Assembly (NCBI RefSeq): GCF_020184175.1
Contig: NC_065530.1
Location: 21,863,260-21,927,259, forward strand
Length of the DNA: 64,000 bases
DNA from: Aphis gossypii
Lineage: Eukaryota > Arthropoda > Insecta > Hemiptera > Aphididae
Reading direction: 5' to 3'
Shown here piece after piece: positions 1 to 13,620 of this stretch. The stretch's first letter is position 1, and each line of letters begins with the position of its first letter. The translations under genes were made by a program, and so were the position numbers. The notes under the pieces were generated by a model. It was given only the letters and a program-made list of their open reading frames with translations, was not told the origin of the DNA and searched no databases.

Positions 1-450
1 TTTAACGTTATAATATTGCTCTTAATGATAATATTAATGTAGTTTTAACGGACGTTTTTAATCGATTCTGACTCTACCCGGTTACGAGAATGTATGCGTA
101 TATTATTACGACACAACGTTTTCCGATCAACTGCGGCCGTTGTATTATTTTGATACGTTTATAACGCGCACGTCAATGGCGTAGAAATAACGCGTCGCGC
201 GGGACGTTAGCAGTTTTCTGCCATCGAGCGCACAACAATGAGATATAATATTACTACGTTACACATATATATGTATAAAATAGATTCTTATACGTATTAT
301 ATGCGCGCGCGCGCGTACACAAAACGCCGCGTATCCCTTCTGCGTTCACAAAACCAATATAATGTTAGCTTATGATTTATATGGCGTGGAGGGCGATTCG
401 AGATGTCGGGGTCACGATTAATATTTTCAGTGATGGAAAGAGAGGCAATG

Positions 451-477
451 AGAGCGAGAGAGAGAGAGACAGAGAGA
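451..477. repeat. (AG)n microsatellite
   Basis: Imperfect GA/AG run that also explains the Glu/Arg-rich plus-strand frame over it. Confidence 0.8.
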
Positions 478-1088
478 AGTATCACCGTCGTACACAAAAG
501 CCCCTAGGAATGCCTTATACAGCACCGATCGTCCAAAGTCGTCGACGGGCGCGGTGGGGAGGGGAGACGAAAAGGCCCGCTGTTTATCACCAGTTTTAAT
601 AATGTCCCGAAGAGTAAATCACAAGCCGCCGCCGCCGCCGGACAGCAGATGTTTTGTCGCCTCCTCGCGGGTTACGCTCCGTTCAACCTTTTGACTTGCA
701 TATTACAAATATATATTATATTACATTATACTATATAGACGCTTACTATATAATATAAATATAATAATAATATACCTGCCGTGTATTCCGTACGTCGACA
801 CAGCGAGTTTCGCGGGAGAGGGACCCGCGGTATATAGAAATATCGTCGGGCCGTATAATACGTGTGACAATATACATTTTTACGGGATGAAGAGGTCTTT
901 TAATATACACGCAGCATCTTTCTTACACGTATCTGTTTCTTTGTAAAAGTAAAAAAAAAATAATAATAATAACAGTAACGATAATAAAAGAAAAATATAC
1001 TCCCTCAGGTATATTATATACGAGTCAGCTGCTGTCTCTTGCTCTGCGTCGCGCAGTTGGCCAGCACTCCCGCTGAGAAGGTGACTAT

Positions 1089-1132
1089 ATGTGTGCGAGT
1101 GTATGTGTGTGTGTGTGTATGAGAGAGTGTGT
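1089..1132. repeat. (GT)n microsatellite
   Basis: Imperfect GT tract broken by CGA, ATG and GAGAGA; the Val/Cys-rich ORF starting here is an effect of it. Confidence 0.8.
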
Positions 1133-1420
1133 AAAATCGGGCTACCGACGAGGAGGAAAAAAAAACATTTATAATAACAATATTATATTGTTGTATGTTC
1201 GTTTTTGGGTTTATGTTTTTAATGAACCCAAGTATATAAAATATTATTATTATACCCCGGGTTTATCAAACAAGACGAAGCGTCGACGAGAAAAAAGGCA
1301 ATGCCGGGTCGGGTGGGTATGGTGATTTCTTCTACCGAATACGATTTCGAAATGACGTTCCCGATATGGATAGGAGGGCGGCCGTTGTAGCTGTATTATA
1401 TTCTGATTTTTACGAGTTTA

Positions 1421-3120
1421 AAAATAATAAATTGTTTTAGGCTTTTCAACGGCTAACCGGATTTTTAAATAATATTTTCTATGTCACCGTATAACGGAAT
1501 GCTTTTTTTCAAGCGTGAAGTTTGATTTTACTTTAATTTATTCGTAATTGATTTGCCGTCGCCGGCGAAGTCGTAATAAAAATATTATCAAGGAAAACTA
1601 ATTAAATCAACGGTTAAATTGACACATAAATTCGTTATAATATAATGTTGTTTTAGAATATAAATAAATATGCGCATATGACTGTCGTTTTCCAGACGTA
1701 ATTCAATGTAAACCAAATTACTCGTATTCCCCTTTGAAGATTATAGTATTAAAGCTACTCAGTAGCCATTATAGTTATTGCCATTATATTATGTGTGCAA
1801 TTTAGATACGGTTGCTCTAAAAGAGGTTTAGAAAATTCCCATTTGACTTAAAAGGTTCAAATCTGATACACAAATTAAATTACATCATATGTGTCTATAT
1901 ACATATTTTTGTACTCAATTTTAAGCACATATTATAAATAATTCATAGGGCTGCAATACAAACACAAACTCTTGTTAAGTGTAATATTATCATAATTTTG
2001 TCCCTCATTCATCACGGTGTATTTCATTTATAATATATTTAATTATTCAATTCGTATGAAACCAATCTGTTAAAATCATTTTATTGTCAGTATTTGCATA
2101 TAAACATTTTCGTTTATTAAAAAAACAAAAATGTTCATGGTACATAAACAGAAAAAAAATCGAAATGTTATGAAAAAATTAACCGTATACTAAGTACTAT
2201 AATATTATAGACATCACTGAATAGTATACAATTAAACAAAAATAAATAACAACATGTTTAAAATAAATGTAAAATGTTCAAGTGAGTGGTATGGAAATTA
2301 TTAAATTAAATGTAGCCAACTAATGTACCTTGTTATGCTTGGGTGAATGTAACAATTATTTAAAGTAGTTTATGTACAAGCTAGTTTCAGTATTTTGTAA
2401 ATAGTCGGGTTACACTTGAACTCGGGTTAGATAGAACTTTACATTGTAACCTTACTTTGCTTTTATTGTGATTTAATTGTTGAAATATTTTAATTTAATT
2501 AATATGAAATTAGGTCACGTTCTTATTATATTCTTGTATAAATTGCATGACTTAACCAGTATCAGATACATTTTTCATTTTTAATTTCTATAGCATACCT
2601 ATTATATTGTGTTACAAAAAGCTATCAATATTATCGATCAGTCTTTCTGTACTACTTTTACAAAGTACAGAATACCTATTATAAAATAGATTGTAATGTA
2701 TATTATACGAGTACTAGAATCATTTAGAATTTCTAATAGTTATTATATTGTTGTATAATTTAAGTTCACAGTGTGTTTCGTTAACAAACATTAGTATTAA
2801 AATATTTTCTTTAAAACGATAAATAAAGTAGAAGCGTGAAATGAGAGTTAAGTAAATTCCGGTTTAATATACGATGTTTTCAAAAATTAAAGAAGTTTTA
2901 TACTATTTTTCTGGAACCGATTTATTCGAAACATTAATGGTCGTAAAATTCACAATAAATAAAAAAAACCTGTTTTTTTTTTTTTTGTCATCCCATTGAC
3001 CGTTTTTATCGATAAAATCGAATTCTTAAAAGAAAGGTAAATTTATGTGAATGGCTTATTTTTGTCTTTTTTAAAAAAAATATATATAAATATATACATG
3101 TATTTATATTTTCAGATGGC
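1421..3120. other. AT-rich spacer, nothing seen
   Basis: No ORF worth keeping, no inverted repeats with duplications, only A/T runs. Confidence 0.6.
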
Positions 3121-4400
3121 GTTTTACATCATTATAATAATATAATACCCGTTGATCGCGGAAGATGCTTCCGTTTTCAAAGTTTTCCGTTCACCACGCC
3201 CATCATCTACAGCGCCCACCATCAATTCTCACGCCATTAATTACGCAACGCTACAGATTTCCACTATCCTCAGCTCGGTTTTCCGTAGTCAGCGTTACAA
3301 TATAACGCCAAACACTATATCTATTTAATAGGTATTATATTATTATGTCAGCGCGGCGTACTATTTTTTTTTTCGGCGATTATTATTATTTTAATTATTA
3401 TTGCAAAAATAATACATCTGTGTTCTTAAGACGGATTGTGAAAAAATAAGTCTTAATAAATCTATTGATCTGAATAAAAGCATAAAAATAAATAACTCAA
3501 TCGTCTCAAGGTTCATATATATATATATATACACATAAATTGCAATCGTTTGAGTTTCAGATTATTTTTTTCGTTTTTATCTCATGTTTTTTCTCCGTTC
3601 TCCTATGCGTTTGTGTCAAGCCGCTCCGGATTCCCGGCTAATATGATCTTTACATATCTCGCGATCGATTTTATCGTGCGTCGTCTAGAGTATTCGGGTC
3701 CGGCTGAGTAGAAAAAATTACGGGAAACGCACACACGAGCTCTGTAGATCGTCAAAAAAAAAAAAAACCGGACCGAGCGAATTGTTGGTGAAAATCACCT
3801 GGGTAATATAACAACACTTGTTATGTCATTATAGACGCGGCGGTTGTTGCTCTTTCCCGGCTAATGCGCATTGTGTTATAATAGGCATCGTTGGTCTTCT
3901 TCAACAGAAGGGCAAAACCATGAAACTTCCGACGACGGCCAGAGAATTGTGACCGTCGGCGGCAACAGTACTAGCAATAAACATGAGATACAAAAGTAAA
4001 AAAAAAAATACAAAAACAAAAAATATCATACTCAAAAATTATAACGACGACACGGGTTCGCCGGCAAAGCCCTATTGTTCTGCGATTGAAAATTCCTCTG
4101 GCCCGGTTTTTTTTTTTCGTCCGTCGGCTCCGTCATCCGAATTTCATTTTTTGGCACCGGTTCTCGCATTGCCTTTCCGGTCGATCGGTTCTCCGACGTC
4201 ATAAATCAGTCAATTAAAAATTATATTTTCGGCGGCGTCGCGTAATAATTCTTCGTTATCAATCAACGTGAAAGGCAAAAGTGATCGGTTCACATGTTCT
4301 CGGACACGTTCTGTGTATCAGATCTTAGATACGACTGGGATAGGTACGACGACCAAAAAAATAACATATCTCGGACAGCTGATAGAACCGTTAAGTCATA
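3121..4400. other. GC-richer island, no gene recognised
   Basis: Contains CpG, a (TA)n run near 3517 and many short G/C-rich words. The plus ORF 3983-4204 begins in a poly-Lys A-run and has no recognisable motif. A 35-codon plus-strand frame from about 4294 also matches nothing I know. Confidence 0.5.
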
Positions 4401-5100
4401 GCAATAATTGCTTATTTTAAACATACATTCATGTATATATTATGTTGAAGGATATATAAAAATAAATATTCCTGGATTGGCATGTTATAGATATTAATTA
4501 ACACTATAAAAAGAGGAAAAAAATAAAATATGAGATACAAATTAAAAATTGAATAAATTACAATTTGATAATAATCCACTATTTGTTATTATTTTAAAAA
4601 TAATTGTGAATAATTTTAATGATTGTATTAAAAATTGTTTGTAATATAATATTTTACAAGCGCAAATTAACGAATAAAATAAGTTTTGATTAAACCTAAT
4701 TTTTAAAAAAAAATTATTTTTTCTTTCAATAATAAATCAAATAGAACGATTTTTTTTTTATTTTAAATAAGATAGATATTAAATATTTATTATATTTCTG
4801 TAAGTTAAATTTATTTTCAATGATCATGTTTTATGAAAAGTGTTCTTTATTTTAGTTATTCTGAAAATCTTGAGGAATAAGTATATTATGTTGTATATAC
4901 AGAAAATAAAATTAGTTTTTCATATATTTCAAATAGCATTACTTCCAGTCAAGTATTTTGAATATTTTGGCAATAGTTCTAAAATACGGTGGCAATACCA
5001 TAACTTTGCGGAAACAATAAAATCGTATATAAAATATGATTTTATCGCATATGTTATTGTAATGTATTCTGTTTCTCGGTGAAACAATGTGGTTATTGAT
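4401..5100. other. AT-rich spacer, nothing seen
   Basis: Only low-complexity A/T sequence and overlapping short frames on both strands. Confidence 0.55.
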
Positions 5101-6300
5101 ATATTCAAGGGAGTTATAGCTCTGATCGACGAATTCGAAAACTTTTGGGACAGGGGTCATATAGTATGTTTTTTTTTTATATATATATACGAATGCAAAT
5201 TTTGAGGGGTGCACTGTAAAATGGTCACACACAAATACGTGCATCGAAAACAATGGGCGTCCCAAAGGATTCACGATTCGTAATACAACCGACAGTGAGT
5301 ATAATATATATTGTGACACGACGAGAAAAGCTTGACGTTTGACTGCAGGATATTATATAAACCAAAACGTAGCGGTTTATATATTTTATTATATCACCAA
5401 CAGAATTTTAGGGCTATCACAATATAACAGCTGCAGTAAACATACCCAACGCTACGTGTATATATAGGTTCGATATATTTATTACAATTCAAACTATTAC
5501 GTGCATATATAATTGAAAAAAAATCTTTTCGTTTTTTTTTCTACTCGCGTAAAATTAAATCGTTCATTCGTGCGAACATGACGATAAAAACAAATTACGG
5601 AGGCACAAGGTAATCGTGTGCCCGCGTAAAACTGAATAGGCAATAACAAAAACGCAGTGTGGATGTCGGGGCTCGCGGGTGCAGGTTGAGTGGGTGGATG
5701 AAGTGGAGAAAGTATAGGGTTTTAGGGTGTGTATAGGAAACGCCGTGAGGACCACGCGCGTGCGCGCAGCTATAGCATGAAGGACGTTAGGGTAGAATGA
5801 GGAAAAAAACGAAGGGTTCTGTAGAAAACAAGAGGATTTTGGTAATATTCTGTCGAGCAGCGCAGGACGACTATCCCTCGCCGTCCACACGCCACCGTCG
5901 CCGCTATCGGAATAGCCGAAAATTCCCCGGACGGGTCTCCGCGGTTGTAATTTCCAGAAATCCCCCTTTCGTACCTTTCCAGGAGATAATCCGTCACGAC
6001 CCTCGTATATAATAATACCTACTGTGCAGAGGATGTTTTAAATCTTCTTCTTCTCCTCTACCTCCAATTCGGCCCTCCCCTCATTCCGTACCTATATATA
6101 TATACACACACTCACACACACTATATTATGCTGTATACTTCACCTCAACACTGAGTCTGCAAGCCCCTAATAACACGAAAGCCGTGTGTCAAGTTTTCAA
6201 CACGTCGGTAAGGGTGCAGAAGTCTATGGCATGCTCTATATAGTTGCACCTACGCGTTCTGAGTAACAAATATAAATGGTTCAGCCAATGATTACATCTA
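5101..6300. other. GC-richer island, no gene recognised
   Basis: CpG-containing block with (TA)n(CA)n at about 6092-6121. Overlapping ORFs on both strands (5564-5890, 5770-5997, 5797-6012) are mutually shadowing and Arg/Ser/Pro-rich, as expected from composition. Confidence 0.5.
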
Positions 6301-6780
6301 CGAGTAACCATGATTATTGTTAAATGTATTAGTCTGCTGCATCGATTTCACATGATAATTAAGAAAATTTTGTTTTTGAACGATTTCTTGCGTTTAATTA
6401 AATATTAAATTACGTGCATACTAAAATAAGTCAAAATAATATAATAGTAAATAAATTGTGTTATAAAAAACTATTAAAATAATTTAAAAAACAGAAAAGG
6501 AAAAAGATTAAGTAAAGAATGGAAATGTTTAATTTTTTTTAAATATTTATATTATTAATTTTGTATAGACAATTGTTGCTGTTGCCTTTTTTTTATTTTT
6601 AATGAAAATATTTAATTTATCTATTGAGTACATTTTTATCTTCGTAGATTTATTATGTTTTTTTTTTTTTTTTGATTATATCACTTAAAATTATTCATGA
6701 TAGGTACATAATATTATAATATTATACTATACCTACAGATTGAGGGAATTGAAAACTACGATACGGATTACTAAAACCAC
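6301..6780. other. AT-rich spacer with poly(T) runs
   Basis: A 15-base T-run near 6659-6673; otherwise nothing seen. Confidence 0.6.
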
Positions 6781-8300
6781 ACGTGCGTTGTCTGAAATGG
6801 AGAATATAAAATTTAATATCCATTAAAACTTCATACGTATATATATATATATTTTGTATCTTTTTTTCCTGCGATGGAGCACACGTGTGACACGTCTTTC
6901 CAAGCAGTGGATTGTTCTCATCGGTGGTATGTACTCATTCAAAGGCGCCACCACTCGTACATAGAACATATAAAACTTATTCAACGTGGCATTACTCCAT
7001 TGAAAGACGTATCCTTGACTACCTATCACATAATAGGACCGTGTGAGTTTCGATTTAATAATACATGTATTCGTTTATAGTTTTTTTTTTTTTTACTCGT
7101 CAGTCTTTCGTTTCGAGCTTCATGGAAAATCTATCGACAAAAGACAAACAAACCGATGGAGACAAACTAAAAAAAAAACAAAACAAAACAAAAACAATTC
7201 ATGCGATTCGACGTGACGGAGCACCTGTACCGAGTAAACTTTATCCCTCGTCGAATAAATCTCTCCGTTTGGACACTTTCATCATTCCAAATCGAACGTA
7301 AACTTTTATCTATATCATCGCGTATAATATAAAACGCGCATACACACACTTATATATATATATATTTATGCACGGCAAATGTGGAGATCCGTGAACCGTA
7401 TAAAAGTTGGGCAGTCGGACGTCGCCGTTTTGTGGCTGATACGCGTCGCAAAAGTTTTGCCCTGTTTTTGTAGTTTTTTTCTTCTCCTCCTTTTCATGTA
7501 CACTCGTCCAACGGCCCACCACCACCACTGCCAGCCGGCCCCTAGTCGATTACAATTTCGATAATGGTCGACCCCGAAGAGAAGAGTTTTTCGCGATGCA
7601 CATGGCACACGGTGGACAACCACACACCGCCCCATATCCTCGCATCTACCGGAAATGCATGTCCGGTTAAACTTAAGTGGCAAACCGTTATTTATTAATA
7701 GGTCCCGCACGTTTAGACAGTGCACACAACGGCGACGGTCGTGAAGGACTTGTAGGGTTCCGGGGACAAGTGTCGTGTGTTCCGGGTCCTCCATTCGCAG
7801 ACCTCCTGCCCATCTCTTCTCCCTTACCCCGAACTACCATCCTCTACTGACCGTCACACAGTTATTTATCGTCGGCAGCCCGACACCTTTGTTTTTCGTT
7901 TCTATTTCGATAAAACGCGTCGCCGACTGCAGTTACCAGAGATAATTTAAAATACATATCATATATTACTTATACTTCTGAGAAGTCGATATTAGCAGCT
8001 GTTTTCTATTTATATTAATATTTGATTTTCCTATTTATTAGAAACAATACGTCTTATACAATATATAACATACGTCCGACGTTAATTTAAAATTGAAATT
8101 GTCGAATCATCGAGTTTCTGGCATGAATATATTTTCTGGTGAATCAGAACTCGTACAGGTTTTACCAATGTTGTCATGTGTTGTAGGTCTGTGTAACTTC
8201 ATCGTCATAATGATAGGAACGCGTTTCTCCGGCGACGTCTAACAAACCGTTTTTAGTCATTTTCTCTAACAGACCACAACATATATGGTTTTGTAATGAG
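6781..8300. other. GC-richer island with an unexplained 142-codon minus-strand frame
   Basis: Contains the palindrome CACACGTGTG near 6880, a (TA)n run near 7351 and a minus-strand open frame at 7366-7794 with a Cys-rich middle (for example NRTCISGRCEDMGRC). I see no signal peptide, splice context or family match, so it is not called as a gene. Confidence 0.45.
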
Positions 8301-9020
8301 TCATCCGTACTTCATAAAGTGTAGATAATCAAAATATAATGTCGAGTGTTAGTCTTAGTCATTAAAACGTTTAATGAGAATCATCTTATACACGTTACTC
8401 GTAAATATGTATGATGGCATATACCTAATACAATATACTTATTGATCGATGATGACAGCTATTAAATAAACTTTTGAAATAATTCAAATAAAATGTTTTC
8501 ACTTTCAATTTGTTTTTCAATTAAATACTTTTACCTTTTGAATTTCAATTCAGTTTGATTTATGTTTTATTACTTACAGTCTTCATATTTAACTAGATAC
8601 CTACCAATTTAATAAGTTTAAATATTAATCATATTATTGTTAACTATTATATTATATATATATTATAAAAAATAATATTATATTTTAATCTTTAAAAAAG
8701 TATTTTTTTCATAAACTAATAAAATAAGATAATATGTTTGAATATAATACAAAAATAATACGTTCGTCAATACAAGTTTTATATTTTTAAATGGTTAATA
8801 TACTATACTCAAGAATGTTATTTAAACCAGTGTTTCAAATAGAAATAAATTGTAAGGACTTAATTTTATATCGAGTAACACATTTAAAATCATATTATAG
8901 TATATACAAAAAATCAATTCATTTACTTTACAAATGACTTTTACCCTATTATGTTAAGAACATTTTCTTAATATCTTTCAGTATTAAAAATTTCTTGTTT
9001 TTCATTTCAATCGATCTGAG
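8301..9020. other. AT-rich spacer, nothing seen
   Basis: Low-complexity A/T sequence. Confidence 0.55.
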
Positions 9021-9860
9021 CCTTTCAATAGTCCTCACTAAAAGAAATAAAATGGGGAGGGGTATTTCATTGGAGCTTTACGTCCCCTACTTCGTCTTTG
9101 ACATTGAGAATTAATCTCAAGACCTCTCGATATAATATATAGGTATATAAAATACACTAGATGTCGGCCGTCCAAGGGAGATTTATCATAGTTTACCCCC
9201 TTCAACCGTGAGGTCCGTCTCCTTAACAAGTTAAGACTTTTAATACCCAGCATTATATTATATATATATTTATATATGTGTGTGTGTGTGTGTGTGTGTA
9301 TATAATACATGTTCTCTCTCTCTCCTTACACGAAAGTCGTTGTAGGTTAAGAGAAATACAATTTACTTATCTGTCACAGTGTACGGGTGACACGATAATG
9401 GCAGCCACGCTGTTACCTGCACAAGGTGAAGAAGAGTTGGTTGGGTCTTGAGAGGGGTGATTCTATCTCCCATGGGGTCTTCCGCCGGGACTATGGCGTG
9501 TACACCTTCTTATCGCGTGAATTACGTAGTTTCGTAGAAGATGTGAACCACGAGATTTATATATGGAAGAGCAACCGAACATTGGTGGGCAGGCAGACAG
9601 ACGGGCTTTGGGAGTTTAATTAAAGCGGACCAAAAGTTTTGCTATAGCTTATTTTAAGCTCCCGGGCCCACGTACGCGGTCCCCTCTACAATTATTTACT
9701 TATACGTGCTTACGTTTTAATACCCGACCATCATATGTGATAGCGTGTTAAGACATTTTTATTTCCATTCGAAACATCGTAAAAGTGTGTACATAACTAT
9801 ACACTTTTCAACCATTATTTCAGTGCTGGGATATAATTTAACAGTATGTTTATACAGAGT
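9021..9860. other. GC-richer island around a compound microsatellite
   Basis: A 65-codon plus-strand frame at 9426-9623 has a balanced composition but no motif, signal sequence or splice partners that I can see. The island may be regulatory. Confidence 0.45.
9251..9325. repeat. Compound (TA)n(TG)n(TA)n(CT)n microsatellite
   Basis: TA run, then about 11 TG units, then TA again, then CT units. On the minus strand it reads as the His-Thr repeat at the start of an ORF, which is therefore an artefact. Confidence 0.85.
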
Positions 9861-10471
9861 AATATATGAGTATGCAAACTGTGAATAAAACTATTTCTCT
9901 GATCAATTTATTCCCAGTTCAGTTTTTCCCCAATTATCCAACCTTCAATTGTGTTGAGCGATTAATTATAACTGTCTGACTATTCGTATAATATGGTTCA
10001 TTGTACGAGTTTGTTACCTATTTCAATTTATTGTTCTTTTACAGAGTTTTAAATTACATTTAAATTCACATCGTACAGTACATCATCTATTTTACACGAA
10101 TACATCAAAAAGTTTGCAGCCAACTTTAAAAACAAATTCAAAGCTAGTGACTGAAACTTTTACATAAAACGTATTGCACGGATGGGACAACATTTTGTTT
10201 CATTTATGAACTTAGCATTGTAATAGTTGACATGAAGATCCAAAACAACAAAAACCTGTTTTTAAATGAATCCTTAATTAGTAGTTTGTGTTATAGTTGT
10301 ACCTTTTGGTTTTCAAGCATTTAGTAATTATAACGGTAATTATATAACTCAACATATAATTAAATTATATTTATATTTGACTGTTTTGTTAAAATATAAC
10401 TTTAATTTCAGTAGTAATTTGTCTTATTAATATTTGGGTTTTAATAACACACTATTTCTTTAAAATATTAA

Positions 10472-10492
10472 AACAATAATAATAATAATAAT
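10472..10492. repeat. (AAT)n microsatellite
   Basis: About seven ATA/AAT units. Confidence 0.75.
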
Positions 10493-10607
10493 AAAATAAC
10501 AGTTAAATCACGGATTTACTTTAAATACTAAAAAAAATGAATAAAAATTAAAATAAAAAAAAAAATAATTTATAAATGCATATTATTTATAAGAAAACTA
10601 TGAATAC

Positions 10608-11297
10608 CAGCAACGTGCGGTAGTATTGAAAGCTGGGTAAGCGCAAAAAAAAAACTGTTACTTATTAAGGTAAATTATTAATTATTTTAATTAAATAAAA
10701 ATAGTTTTTTTTTAATGTATAGTATTTATTTACCTTTTTATAAATAAAATCCATTCGTCTATCTTTTTTTTAAAAATTCATTGATAACTTTATCATAAAA
10801 ATCTAAATTGTGTTTTGTTTTTATTAATAAAATATTATAAAACAATATTAAGATTATTGTATTGTGATTAACTAAAAAAAAAAAAAAAACTATTATCGAA
10901 AGTTTTTTATCGGTAAAAGTATTTAAAAGCGCTCGATGTAGCACTTCTGACTGTTGCATAAAATCGTGGACACCCCGCCTTACAGCACTCGGCTATAATT
11001 ATCATACTATATGAGCCAGGTAATAAAAATCCGAAGCGCTTCTGTCAATATATTACCTACTTACATGAACTTGATCTATTAATTTTCTTACCAATTACTA
11101 TAAAATTATAAAATAGATAAAAATAGTGTAGTATAGAAATAGTATAATAACTGATGAGTATTACACCTATCATATCTAAAATAAAAATTTATATAGTATT
11201 GCTCATTGGTATAATGAGAGAATTAACTAAATTTATTTTTCTTCCTATTTGAGCGGGTATGCGACGCATACCTCGCTTGCCTGACCGTACGCCACTG
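10608..11297. mobile_element. Decayed hAT-like non-autonomous element (candidate)
   Basis: The right end, read in reverse, is CAGTGGCGTACGG, and the left end is CAGCAACGTGCGG: 9 of 13 positions match and all four differences are transitions, as expected from ageing. The flanks ATGAATAC (10600-10607) and ATACATAC (11298-11305) agree at 6 of 8 positions. A near-perfect 17-bp palindrome (11256-11272, GGTATGCG-A-CGCATACC) lies just inside the right end. A 66-codon minus-strand ORF inside it (10759-10959) shows no transposase motif I recognise. The element boundaries are an inference from the ends. Confidence 0.45.
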
Positions 11298-12860
11298 ATA
11301 CATACTTAGGTTACTTAAACACAATACAAAACAATAAAAATAAAAATAAGTTTTTAATAATATTATCTGATTATTATATTAGATTATATTTTTATATTTT
11401 ATTATTGTGACAACTTGTGTATAAGATTGATTAAAATTACTAAAACTTACCTAAATAGTTTTCAACATTTAATTTCTTTTCCGTGTGAGATAGAAGAAAT
11501 CATACTTGTATTCAATGTGAGAAAAGTATAAAAGAATAAAAAAAGATAAAATAAATTGCTCATTTTAAAATAAAAGCCTGCATAATGTTCCTTTGGGGAG
11601 AAAGCGTTTATTGCTGAAGTTTTTGCGAAGTTGCGGGACTTTTAATAAACGGATAGTCCAATATCTATGAGCCTTGTCACACAACGCGAACTTTTATACA
11701 ACTTTGAGTACGTTTTCTCCGTTTAATGCATTATAATAACACCGTATTTAGTTCGTACGTAATGCGTACGCAAGTAGGTGCTATTACTATTTCCTGGGTA
11801 AAAAGTGATATAATATACATATATAAAGTCAAAATGAAATGTCGGAATATTAAAAATATAGACTTAAATAAGTTTTGTTTTGTAAGTTTTTTTTTTCATC
11901 CTTGTAGGTACCTATTCGTATTTATGTCACATTTTAAACATATAAAAAAATAAACGTGTTTATTTCAAAAGAACCATTCTAAATTGTTTTGTAACCCACG
12001 ATGATAACTTGTAGGTATCATACTAAGTTTAATGACTAGTTTTGGTTCATTAAGCAATACGGTTTGTCGAACAACTAACCGGAAAAAACATCAAACTTGT
12101 TTTAAAATGAGATGTAAACTAATGGTATTTGCCCAAAACTTAAATCGTACAAGTTAATACGAAAGTCCCTCGGGACAACGTTGTTGTCTTTTCTGTGACA
12201 CTTTAAACTATTTGGGTCCTTAATCATTCGCCTTCTGATTAATACTAATGAACTGAAAACATTGAACATCAAAATATATCTTTAGTTTATCGATAAATTT
12301 GATTAATCTTATAAGTTTTGTAAATTATTTAGAACAAAACAATTTAATATAATATTACTTGCTTATTTGAAATAAATTAATACGAATTCTTCAAAATATA
12401 TAATCAATCGATTTTGTAAATTAGTTTAAAATATTAATATGAAAGTAAAGTTTTATTTATTTAGTATATTGAATTGAAAAAAAATAGACAATTTAAACAA
12501 GTTATACAATTAATTAAAATGAGTGATATCTCATACCATTTTTATAAATCAAACTTCTGAATACATGCGTTCATAGTTCGTGTTTAGTTTCTAAGTTTCC
12601 GATATACTCAATTTGTTTTAATATAAATAGCGTTTCATTTAGTGGTCTTAAACTCTACCTATAATACCTAAATAGGTTGATATAATGAGGATTCACTAAA
12701 ATGTTCAATAAAATCAATAATATACAAAACAACTTTTTGTACTTGATGTTTCTATATTATATTATGCTTTCCTTGACGTTTTAGCCGATTGCAAAATACT
12801 ATTAGGGTGGAAATAGTTGTACAATAACAAATATACATATATAATATAATATGATATACT

Positions 12861-13620
12861 ACGGTCATTATGTTAGTGTGCTAGAGTATAATCACTATAA
12901 TGTCTTCTCTATATCGGATGCTATCTGCTCGAGTTCAAAGGAAAATCTCGATTCAAATGAAATACGGAAAAGTCCAAAAGGACTCTTACTAAATAACACA
13001 TCGGATTACAGCTAGCTGGAGACGAGACAGTGTCACCCTCGTACACCCCGTCCACTCGACCACGATTCTCGTTTTCCTAATTCGGTTAAAAAGACCTTTG
13101 TGTGACGAAACCTTATAATACAGTGTATAGGTGGTACTTTGCTATACGTACAACTGCATAAGTTATATTATTATTACAGTTGCGTAATTAATAATAAAAT
13201 ACTATATCGTTAATTAATATCCACCGTTACGCATTCGGTAGCAGCAACATCGCGATAACCCAACACCACCTCCCACAAGCTAGTTCAATCCATCTCTTCA
13301 TACCACGACCTTTTTCTCCACCCACTACTGCTTGGTACACACACATACACCCGACCGCCGACCTAACCCTTTCCTCTGCTATATCCAACCGGCTGGAAGT
13401 GTTTTGCCTAACCGTGCGAAATCTCCGGTATTTGTACACCTGACAATACAATAACACAAACCACGCCACGCCATCCTCCACTTCCGGTCGTGTGTATACA
13501 TAATAACTTGCCGTGTAAACTTGCGACCGTCTTTAATGAGCGCTAACACGCGCGACGGAGATTACGGAAAGGAGGAAACTGCAGGGTGCGACGAAAAACT
13601 TTAGCCGAATTGCAGCAATA
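12861..13620. other. GC-richer island, no gene recognised
   Basis: Frames open on both strands at about 13227-13481. The minus frame has a possible acceptor (attgtattgtcag) but runs to a stop when joined in the phase required by the signal-peptide exon at 16 kb, so it does not fit as its next exon. Confidence 0.45.

Larger units (their letters stand above)
1..1420. other. CpG-containing GC-richer island, no gene recognised
   Basis: Mixed sequence with CpG, (GCC)n at about 629-640, (AG)n and (GT)n runs. Short ORFs at 297-497, 372-599 and 1089-1325 are repeat- or composition-driven. It could be promoter or UTR of a neighbouring gene outside the window. Confidence 0.5.
9861..12860. other. AT-rich spacer holding the decayed hAT-like element
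   Basis: Apart from the element at 10608-11297 and an AAT microsatellite nothing gene-like was seen; the ORF 11726-11953 is AT-driven. Confidence 0.55.

Noticed and set aside
9426..9623. 65-codon plus-strand frame with balanced composition
   Set aside because: No motif, no signal peptide, no matching splice sites and no partner exons seen.
13227..13481. Minus-strand frame as exon 2 of the signal-peptide gene
   Set aside because: Joined in phase 1 at the visible acceptor it meets a stop after about ten codons.
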